Source of the DNA: Crambe crambe
Lineage: Eukaryota; Porifera; Demospongiae; Poecilosclerida; Crambeidae
Assembly: GCA_963924555.1 (NCBI GenBank)
Contig: OZ004581.1
Coordinates: 7,541,338-7,605,337, forward strand
DNA length: 64,000 bases
Direction: 5' to 3'
The position numbers were made by a program, and so were the translations under genes. Shown piece after piece: positions 23,801 through 33,400 of the stretch. The first letter of the stretch is position 1; each line of letters begins with the position of its first letter. The notes below the pieces were generated by a model. The model had not been told where the DNA came from and made no database searches. It saw nothing but the letters and a program-made list of their open reading frames with translations.

Positions 23801-25729
23801 AAGGCCATCTCACTTCAGGACAGTAGAATTAGCTAATTTCATGTCTTACTTGGATACAGTTGTGAGGGGGGTTGAAGGACAGATGTATGCATATAGACAG
23901 CAAGAACCAGTTCAATACAGGAAGCGATATGTCTGCCAGCGGGCCACTAAAATTCAAGAGCAGCTCCAAGATATCACCCTCTATGCAAAACAGTCCGAGG
24001 ATAAAAGGCCTTTAAGAAACTTGTTTGTGGATGACAGTACTCTCGACTCAAAGTCAATCGATGATTTATTGACCAGTGAAGTTCAAGGTATACAGAGGAT
24101 GAATGGGTATATAGAAAATACTTTCCTAGTACCAACTACAGAAAAAACACCCAAGAAAATTAGCTACATTCACCAGCAGACCTTCCTCTACTCGTGAAGG
24201 GAAAAAAAGGGAGAACGAACTTACCACCATTGCCACGAATGCCATGGAATTGCTTCAAAAGAATGGCATCACTGCACAGACTTCACCATACCCTCTTGCA
24301 ATCTCACACCTCGATGGGAACATACACTCCAGTGGAAAGAGCAAGTTCTTGAACACTCTAATCAAGTCCTTGGATTTTCAGAGCGCCATATCAAGCACCT
24401 TCCCATCACACCTATGCACAGTCATAGACATGCTGTACTTCATTCATATGCCCCCACCACTCTCAGTCAACACATTCAGGGACTACTTTGAACATCTTTG
24501 GGGTCTTACAGTGGGGAAATATGCCAAACTATTTGCCCCCACCCAGATCAATTGTGCACACATCAAGAGGCAAGAGAAATCAACATGATTTCCTTGATCC
24601 AGTGATAAGGGATGATGCTACCATCCCACACAGTAATTCCTATTCTGCTCTCTTGGCAAACTCAACCTCATTCCGGAGATGCCTGCTACAGTACCTGACA
24701 GAGAATTTCGGGGATAAATCAAAAACCGTCACCAGAAACTACAACTTTTCGGTGACTATTGATTCTCCATTACTACCCTTCCTAGTCACCATCCATAGAG
24801 GCCAGAGTGAGAATAAACCCCCCAACCAGCATGGCGAGGCTGATTATGCCATATGGCATCACTGCATATGTGAAATATCCACTACCATCCTAGTCGTGTC
24901 CAGTGACACAGATACATGGGTATATGGATTGGGTTTATGTCAGCTGGGATATTTACGGGGCAAAACCATTGTGGTACAAAGAGGTAATGTGGACTCCTAT
25001 ATTAACATCACTAGGGCCACATCACTTCTGTCACAGCATCCAAAGCTGCAGCATTTGAATTTCCCAGTTTTGACATTGGTTGCCCTTTACATATTGACAG
25101 GGTGTGACTATGTCAGCGCCTTTTACAGGTACACCAAGTCTAATTTCCTTGAAACTCTGCTCAGATGCAAGTCATTTATCTGTTCAGATGGGCATCTATT
25201 TAGGATGATAAATGGAGAATTTCAATATATTAAAGAGTCTGCTTGGCTAAAACTTGTTACAGCTGTTTACTACGACAAGTTTAAGAAATTTTTTAGATCA
25301 AAAGATGTTGAACATACATACCAACTCATCACAAAACATCAGGATTCACCAGAAGCAAAGAGAATGCTATCTTCACTTCATTTCACTACCCCAACTACAG
25401 CAAATTCTGACCTTGCCTTATGGGATGATTTTATCAGGAGAGTAACTTATCATGTTCCCACAGTATCCAAATATCATGAGCACAAGTTACTGCCATCATA
25501 CCAGGCCCTTGTACTCCATGCTCAAAGAGCAAACTATGTACTGAAACTTGCCTTGAGTACTCCCTGGACCATGTCTCCATTTCTCCCCTGCTTCCTCCAG
25601 TTTGGCTGGCATGTGGACAATGACATTGTCCTAATCAAGTGGGATGACTCCACAGAAGTTCAGGAGCAGGATTCAGAATGTGAAGATGATTCAGAACCCT
25701 CAAATGCTTCAGATATCTCTGATTTTTAG
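20825..25729 (+). mobile_element. Decayed transposon-like ORF series: Cys/His N-part, DUF6589-like middle, nuclease-like C-part
   Basis: A run of consecutive open stretches on the same strand spans 4.9 kb. The N-part (20.8-21.9 kb) has a Lys/Arg-rich nuclear-signal-like patch (GGGSKRRKTLTYHPNRVQCL) and spaced Cys pairs. The middle (22.3-24.2 kb) contains WRLTIDYLNFYMKYAKNLP and, about 570 bases on, a GDWHMLQLL block; both remind me of DUF6589 proteins, which are common in animal and fungal transposable elements. The C-part (24.5-25.7 kb) has VVSSDTDTWVYGLGLCQLGY and, further on, LTGCDYVSAFY; this spacing of acidic residues resembles PIN/XPG-type nucleases. The series is interrupted in about six places, so the copy is inactive. 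No terminal repeats were identified. The superfamily is unknown to me. Confidence 0.6.
21554..21663 (+). repeat. 55-base tandem duplication inside the transposon-like element
   Basis: TGTAAAGTGCATTACAGAAG... occurs twice in tandem (about 21554-21608 and 21609-21663) with two or three differences. It is a local duplication in the decayed element. Confidence 0.8.
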
Positions 25730-26395
25730 TCATTCCATTTACTGTTGTTCTTCTGCGTACTTTGTAATTTTTGCTTGTTCCCACACGTGATACAATAATC
25801 TAACGCGCGCGCGAATACTAGTAATGATATTCATGCTTGTTAGATTGCTTTTTTAGTACATTCCACAATCACTACAATACCGTGGTATTTTTACTACGAA
25901 TTTCAGCCATTTTTAAAGTAATACCAATATAAAATGTGTATAGTGAATTTGCCAAAATTCTTCAGTATTTTTGGTCAGATTTCAGTAAAAATACTAGAGG
26001 CTCTGCAATGTTTACCAGTATAGTTACAACATAGAGTACAGAATGAAAATAAACTGCAATAGTATTTTAAATTATTTTAAATTTTCGTTCCAATTAGTTT
26101 CAATATGATTTTAAAACGATAGCTAGCTTGATTGATACTATAGGATTACTTTACTGATAGAAAATTGGAAGAAACAGTAAATTTGAGGATTTAAGTAAAT
26201 CTCTTAATTATCAATACAGCAAATTGATACAAGTAATAATGACTGCACAAAAGACAGGAAGTGATGCTGCATGAATCACAGGAAGTGAATGTGTACTATT
26301 ATAATAACAGTGCCATGTCAGAATGAAAGAATTATGCTGGTGTTATTTTCTGATGTCGGAAACTATCGCAGCATGTGGCATTCGGAAAAGTGAGC

Positions 26396-27535
26396 TTACA
26401 ATGTATCACTCGAGGTCTTTTGACAAGAGTCATCATTACGCTTGTTGATACAACATGCACACCTAGAGTTCCGTTCTGATACAGACTCGTTTATCTTCTT
26501 CAGACAGCAGCCTAGTATCATTTTCTTTAGTGGTTTTCTAACGCTGCTAATGAACCTGGATTCAAGGATGGGATGGATTGTAATTTGTGAGTTGAATAAG
26601 AGAAAGCTAGCCACCACGATGAATGTAGGGAGATTTTCCAATGGAGTGAATAGTGAGATGAAAGTTATGATGATTATTGGTAACCAGGACAGAATATTAG
26701 ATAAGAGGAGTGCACCAAAGACTCGTACAAGGTGTAAATTTTTTTTTAGCCGTTTCTTTTTGTTTTTTTCATTGAATTCCTTGTCTTCACTATTCATAGT
26801 TTTATTCGTGGCATATACCTCACGAATGTTCTTCTGCACAATATATATTACACCGATATTGCATAAAATCAACAAAACCAGAGGTGGACAAAACAACATT
26901 ATCACCATACGAAAATAAAATCTTTCTTCAGCAAAACGTACGATGCAGCTAGAGACTTGACGAATGAATACTATGTCTCCAAAGTCAACCATTAATGGCA
27001 AGGCTGCTATTATGATGATGACTACCCAGGTCACCAGAAGAACAATAAGTATTCTGGGGATTGTGATCCATTTCTCGTATCGAAGTGGTTTGTAGAGGTA
27101 GATGAATCGATCCAGTGCCATCATTGCAACTGTATAGATGGACATTAAGGGGAAGAAAGTAGTAAGGAATCCATATTGGCATGATCCACACCTCGCAGCA
27201 TCACTGTCTCCTAAAATGTATTCCCCTGCTGCTCCTATGACGATGTTCAAGGGAATGACCACCACCAACATCAGAATGTCAAGTATGACTAGATTCAGGA
27301 GGAGTACAATGGTGGGTTCCTTGTAAAGCTTCTCTTTGATTATGGTCACAATCACCATCAAGTTCCATGGCAGACCTATCAGGAGAAAGATGGTCTGGAA
27401 CACTGCCAGCACAATCCCATTTGTTCTGTACTCTCCAAGCTCCCACACTTCATCAGTGGTGCCATTCCCACTCATACCATTCTCTGTGGAATTTTTACAG
27501 AAGGCTATGAAAGAATCAGCAGCATTGAGATTCAT
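26396..27535 (-). CDS. Class A rhodopsin-like GPCR (sponge array member 2)
   Basis: Intronless, 379 residues. Same architecture as member 1: PWN in TM1, NLVILD in TM2, ALDRF at the end of TM3, SWLP in TM6, HPILE in TM7, CC cluster after TM7. Two NGT/NST sequons lie in the N-terminus. It differs from member 1 mainly at the N-terminus, in a shorter third intracellular loop and in a shorter tail, and lacks the last 20 or so residues. The 5' and 3' flanks also match member 1, so the two are a segmental duplicate pair separated by the transposon-like element at 20.8-25.7 kb. Confidence 0.93.
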   Translation of the reverse strand: MNLNAADSFIAFCKNSTENGMSGNGTTDEVWELGEYRTNGIVLAVFQTIFLLIGLPWNLMVIVTIIKEKLYKEPTIVLLLNLVILDILMLVVVIPLNIVIGAAGEYILGDSDAARCGSCQYGFLTTFFPLMSIYTVAMMALDRFIYLYKPLRYEKWITIPRILIVLLVTWVVIIIIAALPLMVDFGDIVFIRQVSSCIVRFAEERFYFRMVIMLFCPPLVLLILCNIGVIYIVQKNIREVYATNKTMNSEDKEFNEKNKKKRLKKNLHLVRVFGALLLSNILSWLPIIIITFISLFTPLENLPTFIVVASFLLFNSQITIHPILESRFISSVRKPLKKMILGCCLKKINESVSERNSRCACCINKRNDDSCQKTSSDTL

Positions 27536-27875
27536 GTGTTCTTAGGCTATTCTTCTTGAGTAATCAGCTACGTAGGCCTAGCTAGAGTACACATAGGAAC
27601 GACAGTACGTACAAGCTTACGTAAGTGGTTTGTTTGTATAGCTATAGCTAAACGTATGTTTGGCTACACAGTGTAGCCATTATGGCTACGGATAATTAAT
27701 TTTAGTGTGCATTTTTACACTCACTAAACATCACTGTAAAATTCTTAGAAGCCATCCATGCATGCACACCTAAATACACAAACTGTTGCATACACGGATG
27801 GCTTACCACTACGGCGTATAGGCTAGTATGGCAATCCGTTCAAGACAATATTATTATCAAAGAAATATATGGGCA

Positions 27876-28170
27876 TATGATCCTATATTTGTGTGCATGT
27901 AACTACATTTTATATATGCTCAAAATTTCAACATATATATGTTCCTCAAAAGACAAGAAATATATATGGGCAAAATTTCAACATATTAATAATATTACTC
28001 AAATTGTGGCAAAATTTCAACATAGCACTCAAAAGACAAAAATCCATGGGCATATGATCCTATATTTGTGTGCATGTAACTTCATGATTATATATGATCA
28101 AAAGTTCAATTTGCATTCGACATTGCATGATCTAATTCAACATAATATATATTTTTCAAGTGAGGTCAAA
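27876..28170 (+). repeat. AT-rich tandem repeat (CAAAATTTCAACATA units)
   Basis: Four or more imperfect units (GGGCAAAATTTCAACATATATATG...CAAAAGACAAGAAATATAT) occur here and, in inverse orientation, at about 38755-38970. The unit length is irregular (about 40-60 bases). Confidence 0.75.
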
Positions 28171-28260
28171 GTTTAATCAGGTTAAAGGTTACCTTCCCCG
28201 GCCCGGCGGCGCCGGCCCCCTGTGCTGCGTCGACCTTTTACCTTTCTTCAGACATTGCAA

Positions 28261-30297
28261 TGGATCCAGAGTTAAGCCAGTGTTTAGCCTCAGTGCCAGC
28301 CTGTGTACGTCAGCTTGAAAGCAGTACCGATACTACCGATATCAATTTGGCTGAGTCATTGACTCGCAGGGCCGAAGAGTTTGTAGAACTGCTTCGTGTT
28401 CTTTCAGGTGAGGCACTCATAAAGCTAGCTCAATATATGTAATTGATTACATTGCAGGTCGTTTAGAGGAGTTACACAGTTCTTCCCAGTAGGCTGCAAG
28501 AAACCTGCAGGATTATATTGCCCTCTCTTCAATACTGCAACATTTTGCAACTGTTTTCTGATCGAACAATGGAATTGGAGGATTTGTATTGTAATCCACG
28601 GATGTCATTGACTATTGCCTGCCCAGTAGTAGGAGATGGTAGACCTGGAAGGCCCTCAGTAGTGATATCTGAACAGCAGATCACAACACTACTAGACTTG
28701 GGTTTCAACTATACTTCTATGGCTGCAATGTTTGGAGTATCAGAGAGAACTTTATTCTGAAGGAGGACTGAGTTAGGACTTCAGACTGGGCATCGCTATA
28801 GCGACATATCTGACGATGACCTAGACACTGTTGTACGCTCACTAGTACAGGTAAGATTCTATGAAACCAAGGGGAATATTTTTAATGCATTTTTTCTGTC
28901 ACAGGAGTCCGTGAATTCAGGGTTGTCTATGATCCGAGGTGGACTTCAAGCGAGGGGAATTATTGTCCAGCGTAGAAGGGTAGCAGATTCTCTACACAGA
29001 GTCGATCCTTTAAGCCAAATAATCCGACGCAGAATAACTACATACCGGAGACGATATTCTGTTCCTACGCCCAACAGTTTATGGTATGCAAATCTAATTA
29101 ATAGGTATTATGAATAATTGGTCGATATTTAATGAAGGCATATGATGGGCTGCACAAACTGATTAGGTGGAAATTGGTCATACATGGAGGTATATAATGT
29201 AATATAGAACAGTGGGAGTAGTGGGTAGTGAGACGGCAGGTTATGGAGATTTGGATTGTAGAATTACCTTAAGGTGACTTTATTAGAGGGTACTTATTTT
29301 TAGTTAGTTCAAAGTGATATAAGAATGTGATTACAGCTCAAGAATAGCTATATACTTGAGTGGAGAGGACTGAGCCTAGAGATATGAAAATTTTCACTGC
29401 TAAGGTTGCTAAAAAATCCAAAAGTATAATATATATTATAGTAAACTTGTACCTGTCAATAAACATTACCTTTAAGTTAGTAATAGGGATTGGTGTACAA
29501 CTTAGTACACTCTTACAGTGCCTGTTGTTAGTTTATAGTGGTCAATAATCTTTGTCTGTTGTGTTGTTAGGAATTGATGGCTACTCACGGCTCATTACCT
29601 ACATTAACTGCTCAGATAACAATTCAGCTGAAACAGTGCTAGAGTGTTTTCTTTGTGGTGGACATCAGTATGGGTTCCCTTCTCGAGTGCGGAGTGATTA
29701 TGGATTAGAGAACTTGCATGTGGCTTACTGGATGATCACTGAATAAATCGAGGTAGTCATATTACCGGAAGCTCTGTGCACAACCAGAGAATCGAGCGGC
29801 TGTGGAGGGAGGTGAATAGAATTGTGACTAGACCCTACAAGAATATTTTTTACTACTTAGAGAATGAGCAGCTTCTTGATCCCCTCAGTGATATTGATAT
29901 CTTTTGCCTTCACAAAGTCTATATAATGAGAATTAATCACTCGCTTGAAGAGTTTAAAAGGCAGTTTAATCATCACCCTGTTCGTACAGAGCACAACCTT
30001 TCTCCCCATCAACTTTTTGTGAGTGGCTTACTAGCTAATAGGGATAGCACTGGTATGAGAAATTTATTTCAAGATTTTATTGATCCATCAACGTATGGAA
30101 TTGAAGAAGAGGGTCCTGTTCCAAACCAAGATGATCCAGAGATCGTTGTTGTGCCACCTGTCACACTACAAGTGCCACTGTCATTGTCTCAAGAGCAAGA
30201 TTTGGATAGAGATATTCGTCTAGTTAGTGATGACGATTTTGGGATTTCACAGTATTTGAGAGCACGCCAAACAATGCATCAATTGTTTAACAATTAA
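28261..30297 (+). pseudogene. Integrase-core-domain element or gene, decayed, intron-containing
   Basis: The pieces read in order along the plus strand: an acidic N-terminal exon (28261-28407, donor CAG|GTGAGG); a helix-turn-helix-like stretch (DGRPGRPSVVISEQQITTLL, then NYTSMAAMFGVSERTLF, about 28630-28760); an exon with RGGLQARGIIVQRRRV; and an integrase (rve)-type segment with GIDGYSRLI, RVRSDYGLEN and SSVHNQRIERLWR (about 29565-29830), ending with an acidic tail (to 30297). This arrangement matches a family of stand-alone integrase-domain proteins seen in fish, cnidarian and sponge genomes. A short GC-rich island (about 28197-28230) precedes the first ATG. The copy is broken in several places. 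It could be a Ginger-like DNA element or a decayed domesticated gene. Confidence 0.65.
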
Positions 30298-30409
30298 TAA
30301 TGGATGTATCCACTTCATTGTCAATGAATTCACCAGAAAATTTAATGATATATTGGGTCAAATTAGGGACAGTTAGTTAAAAAAAACAACAACATCAGTT
30401 AAAGGGTGA

Positions 30410-33400
30410 CTACACCAAACCAAAATGTCCCAGACTTTCAAGGACACCTCTGTCCATATATCTGTTGAAAGATTGTTGTGTATCATGCACCACTGGCAAC
30501 TTGATGGTCTCAAAACACGCATGAGATCTGGGCAACTCAAATTTCTTTGAGTAGGGTAGATACTTCACCACCAATCCAGAATGAAAGCCCATTGGTGGCA
30601 CCTCCCTTAACCCTGTCCAAAACGACAGGATGTCGTTCAGACTGGGTTGCGAAGCATCAGCAGGACCTACCATGGGGAGCAAGATAACACTACTAGAAGA
30701 ATGCAAGCATTGTGGGAGTCTTCTTCAATTTCAGTTAAAACTGTGGGGACTCCTGGCTTAGCCCCATGTCTAACCCTTCCACTGACCCTGTCTTCAAGAG
30801 TCTTGCGGGGTACACTGAATTCTATAGCAGCTCCTCTCACAGAATTGCCATTCCTTACACTTTCCATAGCCTTCACCATGTCCTCATCTTACCACAATCG
30901 ACGACGCTTTTTTGGAGACCTTCTGTGCTTTTTTGGAGGCATTCTGTGGGGACAAAAAAGTAGCTAACAAGCTTATTTTTTTCTATCAACAATCCAATGA
31001 CACATTTATGCCCTTAATAAAATGTTAGTTTTACTTCTTACCTTCTTTCACTAGCCTTCCTTACAAAGTAAGTACCATCGCCTGATCAAGAAAGAAGCTA
31101 AAAAAGAGATAGGTGTGTATAAATGCTAGTAACTCCCGCCTTGTAGCAGCTACAGAGATCAAACAAAGACCAAAAAGAAGCATGTGCTTTTTACTATCAG
31201 CTGGGCATGCGCAATTTAGGTGTAGGCAAACCCCTTACCGAATAACGGCGCGGTGGCGATAATAGGGAAAACTTCCGGGGTGGCGATAATAGGTGGGCCT
31301 ACGCTAGTTGACTACTGCTCAAACTAATTGCTAGTCTCATCAAGAAGTTTATTTCTTGATAATGGGTTGTGGTGGATCACTGCATAACATGGTAGTGGTC
31401 TTACTGACAGCATTGCTGATAGCAAGTGGTGAACAAAAGGAGGTGGTCAGCATCAGCAGAATTCGAAGTGGAGAAGGAGACATTGCTAAAATCAGTTCCT
31501 CTGACGGCTCTTGTCATAATGAGAGTTGTGATCGAAACTTCACCACTTACTTAGTGGAGGAGAGAGAGTGTGAAAATGATACCACACTCCAGAGAAGTGA
31601 GTAGCTAGATGATTTATTTCTCTACACATTGCTATCATTGACTTATAGATTGTTCAGTTCAACTGGTCCCCATGATTCCCTACACATTTACTACTAGTAG
31701 CATCTCTTCCTTCATTGCTGGTAATGGGACTCTGATGGTGCTTGACTCTGTCACTAATGAATATAATGTGGGCAGAGTGCACAGTAATGGAGGACACAGA
31801 CAGAGTTCTAGTGGAGAGGAGTGTAGAGTAGAAAGTCTTGAAGTGATTAGAGGAATGATGCAAGTTACTCAAATAGATCACAGTGGATTCTCCATTATAA
31901 ATAGTTCTATGGGAATCACCATCATGGTGAGTACTAGTTAATGTAACTGCATGCTACAAGATTCTTACCCACAGGTGGTCACTGCTAACCTTGCATACAA
32001 TCGGACGGATTATGATGGAGAAGTGTTCCGTATGAATACAGTGTGTGATGCCAATCATTTGGTGGACTGTGTCTTCTTTAAGTTGAATGGAACCACTGAT
32101 CTCAGGGAAGGTACCTAGCTATATACATGAGAAACTGCATGTTACTAACTATAGCTACATTTTTTATAGAGAAATTTGGTGGGCTGGTGTCTCCCCTCGA
32201 TTCCTCTTCTACAACAGAGCCATCAAGCACAACAATGGCCTCTATCTCCATGGGAACAGTCTCTTCCTTCACAGTCACAGCAACCACAACAGGTGGTGGT
32301 GGTGGGCCTCTTGGTGGTGATCAGATCCTTGAGTACATCTTGATAGGGGCTGGGTGTGGGATAGGACTGCTCCTCTGTCTCATCTCAACCCTGTGCATCG
32401 GATTAATTTGTTATAAATGCTCCGTGAAGACCAGTGAGTCAAGTTTGCCAACTATAAAAATGAAGTAAGATCTTTGCATGCTTGCATTACTCCATACATA
32501 CAGATAAAGAAGACGACATTGCTACAGTATACTATGAAAACATTAATAATCTTCCGAATTCAGAGTCTGAAAATATCATAGTGAATAGGAGTTGGAGAGA
32601 AGGTAAAGCTAGCTAGTTCCACAACTCTATGGAAAAATAAAAAATGCAGCTTATGCAATTCTCTCATCGTCTCTATGGTGTGAAAAATACATCCCAGGCT
32701 GCTAAATTTTGTACATGAATCATTAGTTAGTTAAAGCCAATGGAATGAGATAGCTAACTTCTGTAAGAATGACATTGAGAGGATTAGGTGGTGATTTTTT
32801 CCCTCTCTGATTTGTGCCATTCCAGAACAACACTGCAGGACTGAGGTGAACCCAGCATACGTGAGTCATACACTGAAGGCAACAGAAAAAGAGACTAATT
32901 AACACACTATACAATCAATAATCAGGAAGAGTTAGATTCATGGATCTGAAAACTTTGAGTATAGATATAATTATAAGTGTATCTTGACTACAGGAGTTCT
33001 CAGCCAGAATCCAGTTATTCATAAACTTGTCAATGATCCAGCTAGCTAGCTAGCTATCATCCAGATAAAGGTCTCTCTCTCTCTATATATAATGATGCAT
33101 GACCCATCAGACTCAATTAGCTAGTACAATACGTTTCTCTGTGACAGAGTTAGCTATTGTAGCTTTACTGTGAACAAGAAACAGACACACATTAGCTACA
33201 ACAGAGAATCCACTGTAATCTATCTGAGTCTTCTTCTGATCCCCTCAAGACGTCCTACTCTACACACTAGCAATGAAGGAAGAGATGCTACATACTAGTA
33301 GTAAATGTGTTGGCAAGTCAAGGAACCAACTGAATTGGACAATCTGAAGAAAGAGACTTAGCTATCTGGTTGAATTGATTACTCACGGCGGCTAATAATG

